A stretch of 64,000 nucleotides of DNA from Phymorhynchus buccinoides (Eukaryota > Mollusca > Gastropoda > Neogastropoda > Raphitomidae): positions 12,078,520 to 12,142,519 of the forward strand of contig CM065690.1 in assembly GCA_017654935.2 (NCBI GenBank), read 5' to 3'. The stretch's first letter is position 1; each line of letters begins with the position of its first letter. Positions 12,127-21,975 of the stretch are shown here, in pieces. A program made the translations under genes and the position numbers. Under the pieces are notes generated by a model, which saw nothing but the letters and a program-made list of their open reading frames with translations, did not search any database and was not told where the DNA came from.

Positions 12127-12370
12127 TTAACCCTTTCATCACCACTGTCGCCTCTTGGCACCACAATGATTTAACACCAATGTCACTTAAAGGCATCAAA
12201 TGAGGGTCTGGTATCGAGTGACATGTTCTTAGTTTTTGGAGTTAAGGAGAGGCCTTATTTTACACATGTCACAGAGGAATCCCCAAATATTGCAAACAGA
12301 ATCTTTTCTCTGGCCAGGTAAGTTGAATGGAAAGTTTTGACTGAAGAATGGCTAGCATTGAAAGGGTTAA
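12127..12370. mobile_element. TTAA-CCCTTTC MITE
   Basis: Begins TTAACCCTTTCATCACCACT and ends TTGAAAGGGTTAA, 244 bp with TTAA on both sides. Same family as 9304 and 58147, with the shared core GGCATCAAATGAGGGTCTGG. Confidence 0.85.
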
Positions 12371-12867
12371 TTACATTCTGCCTTTTGCTCCACATATACA
12401 CATGTAACGCATAACTATATCAACGACACACTAGTTATAATTACGCTTATCAGTCTCGCATAAATTATTTGACACTGAATATTCAGTGCACTGATAAAAC
12501 AATAAAGCGACACAATCCGTGTTTACAATTTGTCTTTTTTTCTCTTCTTAATTCTAAGATCGACAATTTTGTATGCATATTAATTACAGACAAACACTTG
12601 CTTTACAATTACGGTATTAACGACAACACTTGCAAACACTTAAGGCTGCCTTCCGACAATCAATCAATCAATCAATAAACCGAGAGAAAAAACAACTTTC
12701 AGTCCAGAGTTGCATTGTTTCTCATCACAAATCACAATGAATTATTTATTGTGCGTAGGACAGAAGTGACATTTTTTACAGGTCAGGGGAATGACCGGGA
12801 CTATAATTCTTTGGTGAAATAGTGGCGCAATGTACTGTTGAATTTCTACCTTCATTTTTTTTCTTTC

Positions 12868-13211
12868 TTAACCCAATGACTCCCAACCATTCGAACCGGG
12901 AATCGATCCCAGTTCCCGAGAGATGGGAATTAACTCCCAACGTCACACCAAATCTTTTCATTAAAAAAATCACCCAGAATAAAGTCTAACTCACATTTCA
13001 TTTCTGAAAGAGGCATACGTATTACGTACTGACCTGATGACATCACTGATGATGTCATCCGATGAAGAGGAATAACCCTGATACGCTGGCTGTTGCTCTG
13101 ACATAACCAAGAGAGTAATATCCCCCAGACCATTTTCTCAGTTGTCTTTTCCATGGCATGATTTACCCAATGATTTTTTTCTTTAAATTTCTCTGGAAGT
13201 CAAGGGGTTAA
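12868..13211. mobile_element. TTAA MITE (TTAACCCAATGACT family)
   Basis: Termini TTAACCCAATGACTCCC and GGAAGTCAAGGGGTTAA form imperfect inverted repeats flanked by TTAA. The first 150 bases recur almost unchanged at 28236-28387. That segment includes a CGGTTCGAATGG-type string resembling a tRNA B box on the reverse strand, but no tRNA fold was found. Confidence 0.65.
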
Positions 13212-13515
13212 AGAAGATCCAATAAGAACAGAGACATTGGAAATCAACACACTTCGGGGGGGATAAATAAAATAAAACGAAAACTGTTCACCTAGGTTTT
13301 TGTTATCGCACGGCACATGTTCGCCCTCTACATGTAAACTGCACCGCCACCAACCAGTGATCGACACAGCACATAAATGGCTAATGTTTCAGTAATACAA
13401 ATGTACTGTATTCTCTTTTTATTTATTTTATGAACAGAAGCCACGCTGTTGTTTGCTTACAAATCAAAATCTTATCGAATTTTTTTTTTTTTTTTAAACA
13501 CAAAAAACTTTCATA

Positions 13516-14084
13516 CAGTCAAACCTCTATTTTAAGACTTCCAAAATGTCCGGAAAAATCGGTCGTAAATTGGAGGGGTCTTATAATGGAGGTTTTCACT
13601 GGCAGCCGTAGAAAGAAAAAGTTCAGCACAGTTCATACTCTCTTCTTCATGCACACATACAATGACATATTAAAACTGGATTTGGGTCTTTCCAACTCCA
13701 TAGGATTGTGCAATCGATGTATTACAGTTTCACTTTGCCGACTTCTTTTAATCACCTCCACTCTCGTCCAAAGTCAGTGGTTTTCTTTTTCAGTGGTTTT
13801 CATGCTTTTCCTACGCTCTCCGCCATCTTTTCTACAACAAGGGAAGCGACTCCGCTTTCAGGCCCTTGACCGGAACATACACGTGGTTGTTTCCCTTTGC
13901 TCAAAGTCTATGCAGACGACAGTCACGGTCGTAAAAAACGACAAAATAGTGGTCGTAAGTCGCGTTTTAGAGGAAGTCGTTTAAGAGAGGTCGTTTCCAT
14001 AGTAAAATGCATCCGTGCCAAAAAATCCGGTCTCAAATGAGAGGTGGTCGCTTAACAGAGGGTCTTAAAATGGAGGTTTGACTG
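13516..14084. mobile_element. 569-bp Tc1/mariner- or pogo-like MITE
   Basis: Termini CAGTCAAACCTCTATTTTAA and TTAAAATGGAGGTTTGACTG are long inverted repeats flanked by TA. A TA target with CAGT...ACTG ends is typical of Tc1/mariner/pogo elements. The frame running through 13430-13984 shows no transposase motif. Confidence 0.8.
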
Positions 14085-14165
14085 TACAAAGAAAATAAAA
14101 CCACAATTGCATTCTTACTTTTCGCACACCGTACTATCAAAATCACAACATAAAGAAGATTCAAC

Positions 14166-14565
14166 GGTAAAGGTCAAGATGTGCCACCCCCCCGACCTAT
14201 CTCGGTTAATTCTATTTTTCCGTTATTGCCTTTCTTACCATACATAAAGCTGTATTTTAGGAACATTTTTAGCTAATAACCTTTTTGGAATACTAACCCT
14301 ATCCCTAACCCTAAACCTAACCCACCCTATAAGACGGAAAAACGCAACAAACCACAACTGTGACAAATCGCGGTGTACTGCAGTACATAGTGGGGGGTAG
14401 GGTTAGGTTTAGGGCTAGGGTTAGGGATAGGGTTAGTATTCCAAAAAGGTTATTAGCTGAAAATGTTCCTAAAATACAGCTTTATGTATGGTAAGAAAGG
14501 CAAAAACGGAAAAAGAGAATTAACCGAGAAATGCAAGGGGGGGTGGCACATCTTTACCTTTTAAC
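14166..14565. mobile_element. Palindromic MITE with telomere-like repeats, copy 1
   Basis: A near-complete hairpin. The left arm starts GGTAAAGGTCAAGATGTGCC and the right arm ends with its complement. Inside each arm sits a telomere-like run, CCCTAACCCTAA-type on the left (14297-14325) and TTAGGG-type on the right (14395-14435). GATTCAAC flanks the element at 14158-14165 and 14566-14573, an 8-bp target duplication as in hAT elements. Related copies lie at 16246-16921 and 43645-44062. Confidence 0.85.
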
Positions 14566-14819
14566 GATTCAACAACCAAACCAAAATACATCCTATACAC
14601 ACTATACCATACAATACAACCCAAATCACATCATAAAGCAAATTCAACCTTTTTACAAAAAAAACCCAACCTACAACATGTTATACCATACAACCAAAAA
14701 TCACATAACGAGGAGTCAACAAGGAAAAGCTAAACAAAACAAAACATACAACCCATACACAATGCACACACAAAATGTGATACATTGTATATGATTGATT
14801 AGTGTTTTTGAGTGAGGTG

Positions 14820-14821
14820 GT

Positions 14822-14852
<31 letters not shown>

Positions 14853-14858
14853 GGGGGC
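14820..14858. repeat. (GT)n plus poly-G tract
   Basis: A GT run followed by about 20 G. No gene is seen from 14574 to 15155. Confidence 0.85.
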
Positions 14859-15159
14859 GGGTCCGTGTTATTGCAGAAATCTTGTAAAAAATATATTTAC
14901 AATTATTTTATAATTCGTATTTTGTATGTAGAATGTCCACGTCTTGTAAACTTTAAATGTTTGTAAATGAGGTAGAAGGGTATTTTTGTTTTTGCAAAAT
15001 TTGTCTATTATAATTAGTCATGTAATTGGTATGTTGATGGCAGTATGATTTTATTTTAAGTTGCAGTATTGTATTCAAACGTGATTGAGAATGTGAATGT
15101 GGTCTATGTTTCTTCTTAGAATGTTCATATTGTAATTATTTTACTCCTGTATAATTAAT

Positions 15160-15352
<193 letters not shown>

Positions 15353-15429
15353 GGAAGTAAGAGAACGTTGCGTGCAAGCATCATGCTTATTTCATTTTCT
15401 AATGATTCATTATTTGTTTGGCCTTTAAT

Positions 15430-15508
15430 CTTCTTGTTATCAATGTAAAGCGCACTGAGCTCATGCGAGAAAGAGCGCTATATAAATTCCCATTATTATT
15501 ATGATTAT
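15430..15508 (+). mobile_element. LINE/SINE 3' tail (GCGCTATATAA...ATT)
   Basis: The motif AATGTAAAGCGC, then AGCGCTATATAAATT, then (ATT)n matches the 3' end of the LINE at 52880-53790, which also has a GT microsatellite just upstream. It is therefore a short 3'-end insertion. Confidence 0.65.
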
Positions 15509-15592
15509 ACCATACTCAAAATCATATCAACAATGCACATATAAAACAACAACATATTATGCACTATTATACAAGTTATTATACAACTAATT

Positions 15593-15757
15593 TTCGGACT
15601 ACAAGGCGCACCTGATTATAAGGCGCACCCCTCAAATTTTACACAAAACTCAGATTTTGTTAGTATAGTTTCTTACTATATTATCCGTCACATTATAAGG
15701 CGCAGGGGTCTCAGTCTAGGAAAAAAAGCATCGCCTTATAGTCCGAAAAATATGTTA
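15593..15757. mobile_element. MITE with TTTTCGGACTATAAGGCGC ends
   Basis: The left end TTTTCGGACTACAAGGCGC is inverted at the right as GCCTTATAGTCCGAAAAATA. Sister copies lie at 22019-22519 (split by a SINE) and 25885-25975. Superfamily not certain. Confidence 0.75.
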
Positions 15758-15770
15758 ATTAAACAGACAT

Positions 15771-16093
15771 TTCCCCGTGGGTGATACCGGGGGGTCTTTC
15801 GCACAAATAGTTATCCCACCTTCTGGAAGCTCTGTGCTTGTAACTTCCACTAATCTTTCACTCTCTTTGACTCTTGCCTTTTCCCTTTGCTTTCTGTCAT
15901 CTACTATCTTTCTGCCTTATTGGCCCATTCTCCTGCCTTTTTAAAAAACAATTCTTCCCAAGTTTCTCCTTTGAGCTCCTCCGAAATCGGAATGTGTCGG
16001 CTGTACGCAGCGGGGAGACCAGTGGAAACTGAAAACCAGACACCTCACCCATTATGGCCATATGGCCTGGGAAAGCAGAAGAAGAAGAAGAAG
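15771..16093 (+). mobile_element. Composite SINE-like element, type A
   Basis: Begins TTCCCCGTGGGTGATACCGG, contains the family core (GTCTTT..AAATAGTT, CTTTGACTCTTGCCTTTTCC), then the type-A body (CTCCTCCGAAATCGGAATGT and GGCCATATGGCC), and ends in (GAA)n. AAACAGACAT precedes it at 15761-15770 and follows it at 16094-16103, a 10-bp target-site duplication. This fixes both boundaries and the orientation and indicates retroposition. Confidence 0.9.
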
Positions 16094-16245
16094 AAACAGA
16101 CATAAACACACACTTTCCATCTTTTCTTTATCAACAGTATTGCCTGATGTAAAATGATATCAAAGAATGCAACCAAAAAAAAAGACCTTGGAAAATTGGT
16201 AAAACAGAAACTTCTGAGTTGACCCACACATACTGTTCGCACGCA

Positions 16246-16921
16246 CGTTTTTGCGCTAGCATGTATGCATGCATGCATGCACGCACACACACACGCACAA
16301 GAGTCTGACTACAATTCTGCACATTTTGACATATATGTATACAATGCATATTATTGTAACGTCTTACCTATTAAAACCTGGGTAAAGGTCAAGATGTGCC
16401 ACCCCCCCTACCTATCTCGGTTAATTGTATTTTTCCGTTATTGCCTTTCTTACCATACATAAAGCTGCATTTTAGGAACATTTTTAGCTAATAACCTTTT
16501 TGGAATACTAACCCTAACCCTAACCCTAACCCTAGCCCTAGCCCTAACCCTACCCCCCACCCTATAAGACGGAAAAACGCAACGAACCACAACTGTGACA
16601 AATCGCGGTGTACTGCAGTACATAGTGGGGGGTAGGGTTAGGTTTAGGGGTAGGGTTAGTATTCCCAAAAGGTTATTAGCTAAAAATGTTCCTAAAATAC
16701 AGCTTTATGTATGGTAAGAAAGGCAATAACGGAAAAATACAATTAACCGAGATAGGTAGGGGGGGTGGCACATCTTGACCTTTACCCAGGTTTTAATAGG
16801 TAAGACGTTACAATAATATGCATTGTATACATATATGTCAAAATGTGCAGAATTGTAGTCAGACTCTTGTGCGTGTGTGTGTGCGTGCATGCATGCATGC
16901 ATACATGCTAGCGCAAAAACG
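16246..16921. repeat. 676-bp palindrome containing telomere-repeat MITE, copy 2
   Basis: Two arms of about 310 bases (16246-16560 and 16607-16921) are near-perfect inverted copies around a roughly 45-base spacer. The inner part is the hairpin MITE seen at 14166 and 43645, with a (CCCTAA)n-like run at 16507-16555 and TTAGGG-like runs at 16627-16660. The outer 130 bases on each side (from CGTTTTTGCGCTAGC to the MITE) are not part of the element elsewhere but are inverted too. Both arms encode the same hypothetical peptide on opposite strands. Confidence 0.9.
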
Positions 16922-17035
16922 GCTAGCGTAAGAAAGGCAAAAAATGCTAGCGTAAGAAAGGCAAAAACGGAAAAATACAATTAACTGAGAAATGCATGGG
17001 GGGTGGCACATCTTTACCTTTACCAAAACCTGCTA
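16922..17035 (-). repeat. Partial repeats of the hairpin MITE arm
   Basis: GCTAGCGTAAGAAAGGCAAAAA occurs twice in tandem, followed by another MITE right end (GAAATGCATGGGGGGTGGCAC). It adjoins the palindrome and looks like further rearrangement of the same sequence. Confidence 0.65.
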
Positions 17036-18227
17036 TCATGTTACAAGATATTTCACGAATAAACCACAGAAAAACGAAATGCCCTTTTTAATACATTCAC
17101 ATATCTTCACAGTAGCAGTTTTAACACTTGTATGCAACAACCAAATCACTCCCCCGGGGATTTCATACTAAAGAAATCTCGTTAACAACTATCACTATCA
17201 CTATCACTAACTAGATCACAATCATAAAACTGTTTTTAACAATATCAATACCATCACCTTTCCTGCATTTTAACATTTCATAAAACTTAACACACACACA
17301 CAAAAAATGTAATTAAAAAAAAGTCTTGAATGTTCTCGATTTGCCTTCACTTTCACAGTAATACATCCAACAGCTGAAATATACTGTCCCAAAAAAGAAA
17401 TGCATATTTTTTTAAGAATAAAATTTCTTTCAAATTTTATTACTTTCTAAACAATTTGATTGGAAATATTTCCTGTAACAATTTCTATTGTTTCAAAAAT
17501 CATCTTTTTTTTTCCCGCCATAAAAGTTGATAATTTGATGACAGAAATATCTATTAAAAAATTAAAAAAAAGCAATCTTTCTCATGTAAGATTAACTTGT
17601 ATCACACGAAAGAATGAGGACTTAAGCAACAAAAAATAAAACCACAACACCGAAAAATCAAACTTCCCGTTTCTGTTAACACTTTCCTTTCTTTTCCCAG
17701 AAACAAAATATGACAAGTCAAATTGTGATTTTCTACATGAAGACATAGTATTCCTTGAGGATTTCTTGAGGAGATCACAACTCTCGTAGTTCAACACTGG
17801 GGGCGCGCGAACACGCTGTTCAGCTTCTGAATTCCGTCGTCAGCAGATATAACGACACTGTGGCACAACCGTCAGCACAAAAACATGGTCATCGGCGTGA
17901 CAGCGTGACAATGTTCTAATAAAGGACACTCTGCATTACGACACTTTCACATAATAGTCAGCAAATGTTTGATTTAGATTAATATATCTATCTATTCTAT
18001 CTATATACTTACCGTTTCACTACGAACTGAGTTTACTCTTCCAACTTGGGGCAATTGCCAAATTACCAAATACCATAGTCTAAAAAAAGACTATAAATTT
18101 CTTCCCTTGGCACAGATGCTGTGCGTTTAGCCACCGGAAGTCCCATATGTAGCCACTTCCGTGGAGGCTATTTCAACTCAGGATAAATTTTCCAACTTTT
18201 GGGCAAAAGAAACTTTTCTTTTGCTGG
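17036..18227. other. No gene recognised; AT-rich
   Basis: AT-rich with many A and T tracts. A weak minus-strand frame at 17582-17797 has no recognisable domain and atypical composition. Confidence 0.4.
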
Positions 18228-19308
18228 CACAGCGGCAAGTTTTTCTGATCAAGAAAAACTCAGCATTGTGGACACTTTCACAGCGGCAAGCTTTTCTGAT
18301 AAAGAAAAACTCAGCATTGTGGACACTTTCACAGCGGCAAGCTTTTCTGATAAAGAAAAACTCAGCATTGTGGACACTTTCACAGCGGCAAGCTTTTCTG
18401 ATACAAGAAAAACTCAGCATTGTGGACACTTTCACAGCGGCAAGCTTTTCTGATAAAGAAAAACTCAGCATTGTGGACACTTTCACAGCGGCAAGCTTTT
18501 CTGATACAAGAAAAACTCAGCATTGTGGACACTTTCACAGCGGCAAGCTTTTCTGATAAAGAAAAACTCAGCATTGTGGACACTTTCACAGCGGCAAGCT
18601 TTTCTGATAAAGAAAAACTCAGCATTGTGGACACTTTCACAGCGGCAAGCTTTTCTGATAAAGAAAAACTCAGCATTGTGGACACTTTCACAGCGGCAAG
18701 CTTTTCTGATACAAGAAAAACTCAGCATTGTGGACACTTTCACAGCGGCAAGCTTTTCTGATAAAGAAAAACTCAGCATTGTGGACACTTTCACAGCGGC
18801 AAGCTTTTCTGATACAAGAAAAACTCAGCATTGTGGACACTTTCACAGCGGCAAGCTTTTCTGATACAAGAAAAACTCAGCATTGTGGACACTTTCACAG
18901 CGGCAAGCTTTTCTGATAAAGAAAAACTCAGCATTGTGGACACTTTCACAGCGGCAAGCTTTTCTGATACAAGAAAAACTCAGCATTGTGGACACTTTCA
19001 CAGCGGCAAGCTTTTCTGATAAAGAAAAACTCAGCATTGTGGACACTTTCACAGCGGCAAGCTTTTCTGATACAAGAAAAACTCAGCATTGTGGACACTT
19101 TCACAGCGGCAAGCTTTTCTGATAAAGAAAAACTCAGCATTGTGGACACTTTCACAGCGGCAAGCTTTTCTGATAAAGGAAAAACTCAGCATTGTGGACA
19201 CTTTCACAGCGGCAAGCTTTTCTGATAAAGAAAAACTCAGCATTGTGGACACTTTCACAGCGGCAAGCTTTTCTGATAAAGAAAAACTCAGCATTGTGGA
19301 CACTTCCA
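18228..19308. repeat. 51/52-bp minisatellite, 21 units
   Basis: Tandem units built around AAAAACTCAGCATTGTGGAC and ACAGCGGCAAGCTTTTCTGA. Two main versions differ by one base at the junction: TGATAAAG (51 bp) and TGATACAAG (52 bp). A single TGATAAAGG and a divergent first TGATCAAG also occur. Because 51 is a multiple of 3 and 52 is not, long frames open and close along the array. They are not genes. Confidence 0.97.
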
Positions 19309-19640
19309 CGCAATATCCAGCAAAAAAAAAGTGTTTTGCCCGCACAACAGCAAACCGTTTTCCCGACAAGGAAAACTAAAATATTACGACAGTTTGACAC
19401 AATATTCGTCAATTTTGCAGGATGAAAGCGAACTTATCTGATTAGGAAAACTCAGTATTACGACGACAGTTTGACACAATATTCGGCAATTTTGCAGGAT
19501 GACAGCAAACTTATCTGCTAAGGAAAACTCAGCATTACGACCGTATGACACAATATTCAGCCGAGAAAATAAAATGTTTTCTTTCAGTAAAACGTATGGA
19601 CACACTTTTTCTGACTAAGGACACACAACATTATTATGAC
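19309..19640. repeat. Diverged relatives of the minisatellite
   Basis: Units of roughly 70-80 bases share GGAAAACTCAG-ATTACGAC, GTTTGACACAATATTC and CAATTTTGCAGGATGA. They resemble the adjacent 51-bp units in the GAAAACTCAGCATT core and may be an older form of the array. Confidence 0.65.
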
Positions 19641-20012
19641 ACTCTTGACAAGAAGATTTTCCGTGGCAAAATAATCAGAGAGTTGATTGTGGCCACGCAC
19701 AGCGAAGAAGAGGAAAACAATATTCGGCGCGCAACATTTCCTTCCAGCACCAAGGACACACTCCCCCCCCACCCCACCCCACCCCGAAATGCGGACACAC
19801 ATTTTGCACCTAAAGGACACACAACTGTTTTGTTAGAGATAAGCGTGCCGGATACAGCCGATCATCTCTCTGTTGCTGCCCCCAGAAAAGAACACATTAC
19901 GGTGATGCCCTCATTTAAAAAAAACGCACCACAAGCCACTGTAGGAAGTAAAGCACCTGCGTGCATTAAGGTCACGGAAAGCGTAGATATGGAATAAGAT
20001 TTGGTCGGTATG

Positions 20013-20055
20013 GGGGGTGGGGTGGGGTGGGGGGGGGGGGGGGGGGGGGGGGGAG
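20013..20055. repeat. G-rich tract
   Basis: GGGGTGG repeats followed by about 23 consecutive G. Bases 19998-20200 and 20440-20990 show no gene. Both contain similar CGGGCTAGTGA/TCACTAGCC-type motifs, suggesting a shared dispersed repeat. Confidence 0.85.
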
Positions 20056-20211
20056 GGAAGGCAGGACTGGCCAAACTTTAAAAAATTTCACTAGCCATCC
20101 GGGCGAGTAACTAACAAATTTTTTACTCGCCTCAACACATTTTCACTAGCCCAAAGAAAATGACAAAAATCCCTGAGCACACACTTACGTGCGTGCGCAC
20201 ACTCACGCACG

Positions 20212-20380
20212 CATCACACACACACACACACACACACAGGGGAGAGGGAAGGAGAGAGAAGAAGAGAAAGAGAGAAAAAGAGTGGGAAAGAAAGAAAGGA
20301 GAGAAGTAAAGAGAAAGATAAATGATGTGAGAGAGAGAGGTGGGGAGAGAGAGAGAGAGAGAGAGAGAAGGGGGAAGAGG
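20212..20380. repeat. CA and GA microsatellites
   Basis: A short (CA)n at 20216-20238 followed by GA-rich sequence to 20372. Confidence 0.85.
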
Positions 20381-20649
20381 AGACTGAGGAGGCTGCCTCT
20401 CCTTTCTTTTAGCACCAGTGCTGGCATGTTGTTATCTTAGCAGACAGCTGATCTTGCTTTGATAGTTGGCTACATGGAAGGGAGAGATGGTGTGGGGAGA
20501 CTCAGCGGTAAAAAAACAACAACCCAGGGGCATGCAGTGCTGAAATTTTCAGTCCCCCATCGGGCTAGTGACTTTTGAAATCTACTCGCCCACAGATGTT
20601 TTCTACTATCCAATGGCTACCAGGCTACTAGTTTTGGCCAGCCCATGGA

Positions 20650-20685
20650 AGGGGGGGGGGGGAGGGGGGGGGGGGGGGGGAGGGG
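20650..20685. repeat. Poly-G tract
   Basis: G-run interrupted by single A bases, a candidate slippage-prone or quadruplex-forming tract. Confidence 0.85.
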
Positions 20686-20999
20686 AGAAGTACAGCAATG
20701 TAACTGTAAAGCCACTGGGGAGATACCACAGTTCCCAAGTAGGAGACACTTTTTGGGTCTACTTGGAAAACCCTTTGAGACACACCACTCGCATTTAAAA
20801 AAAAAAAAAAAAATTTAAGTGAACATATTTCCCTTGGCATTCGCAGAACGTTTTCTTTTTAGGAAAAAGCACTTCCAGGGCCGGCATGAGAGCGTGCCCA
20901 AATCACAAGTTTTTAATACAGCTTATTAATAGTTCCCCACAATCGCTCAAGGTTGCTATTATAGGTATTTCAATCTCCGACACTGGCACATGTTTGCAT

Positions 21000-21785
21000 A
21001 TATATATATATATATAGATACGATAAACAGGACTTTATTATCCACATTCAGATACTCCAATCTCTGGTAGCGCGGTTGATGAGAATACACGAAACGTACA
21101 GAAGAAGTTCCATCAACCACATTTCATAAACTCATCTCTCATACACGACGTTCGTCCCGTCGTCAAGTGGGACGATACCAATCCCATGAAACAACAGTGA
21201 CAAGGGGGGGGGGGGGGGGGGGCGTCTCTCATACACACACGAAACACAGACAACGCCGATACGTCACTTAAATGCCCACAAAAGTTATTTGTAGGGCTGC
21301 TATGCCTGCTGCTATATACACGATAAACAGGACTTTATCATCCACATTCAGATACTCCAATCTCTGGTAGTGGTTGATGAGAATACAAGAAGCAAAACAG
21401 AAGTTCATCACCACATTTCATAAACTCATCTCTCATATATGACGTTCGTCCCATTGTCACGTGGGAAGAAGAAGACCAATCCCGTGAAACGACAGTGACC
21501 GGGGGGGTGCGGGGTCTCTCATGCACACACGTAACGCAGACAACGCAGATCCGTCGCTTAAATGCCCACAAAAGTTATTTGTAGGGCTGCTATGTCTGCT
21601 GCTATATACACGATAAACAGGACTTTATCATCCACATTCAGATACTCCAATCTCTGGTAGCGCGGTTGATGAGAATACACAGAAGTTCCATCACCACATT
21701 TCATAAACAACAGTGACACACGCATGCAGACAACGCAGATCCGTCGCTTAAATTCCCCACAAAAGTTATCTGCAGCCCTGGAGAG
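21000..21785. repeat. ~295-bp tandem repeat, about 2.6 copies
   Basis: Copies start near 21018, 21316 and 21608, each beginning CGATAAACAGGACTTTAT and containing CAGATACTCCAATCTCTGG, TTCATAAACTCATCTCTCAT and ACTTAAATGCCCACAAAAGTT. The first copy holds a run of about 20 G. It lies just downstream of the MPHOSPH8 stop codon, in the likely 3' UTR or 3' flank. AATAAA on the minus strand (21039-21034) is a possible polyadenylation signal. Confidence 0.85.
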
Positions 21786-21924
21786 TTTGAAGACAGGCGG
21801 AGGGAGTGGTAGAACAATTACCAACCGACCAAATGGAATGCTTTACCTTGTGCGCTGCGTACCGCTGATGATGATGGCACGGGTTCTGAGGATTCAGGAA
21901 AGGTCTCCTTGCTGCTTGTTCCTC

Positions 21925-21975
21925 TCACCTGTCTGCTATGAGCTCCACTCTGTAGGCACCCACCAACAGCTTGGC
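21925..21975 (-). CDS. MPHOSPH8: MPHOSPH8 exon 16, terminal (residues 1771-1786, stop)
   Basis: AKLLVGAYRVELIADR followed by TGA at 21927-21925. Acceptor GTGTGCAG, phase 0. The stop overlaps a good donor match (CAG|GTGAGA), so an extra 3' exon cannot be fully excluded, but the protein end fits the MPP8 family here. Confidence 0.8.
   Translation of the reverse strand, partial: AKLLVGAYRVELIADR

Noticed and set aside
12890..12945. tRNA gene suspected from CGAACCGGGAATCGATCCC
   Set aside because: Only a B-box-like string. No acceptor or D arm, and it recurs inside a TTAA MITE.
13430..13984. 184-residue frame as a transposase
   Set aside because: No DDE/D or helix-turn-helix pattern. It spans a MITE terminus.
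16265..16980. Same short peptide on both strands
   Set aside because: Explained by the palindrome, not by duplicated genes.
18228..19308. CRISPR-like regular array
   Set aside because: Units are contiguous with no unique spacers, and the context is eukaryotic.
18161..19425. Many overlapping frames encoding SQRQAFLIKKNSALWTL-like repeats
   Set aside because: Shadows of the 51/52-bp minisatellite. The 52-bp units break every frame and both strands are equally open.
19545..19997. 150-residue plus-strand frame
   Set aside because: Begins in diverged repeat units and passes a poly-C/Pro stretch. No family features. Too weak to call a gene.
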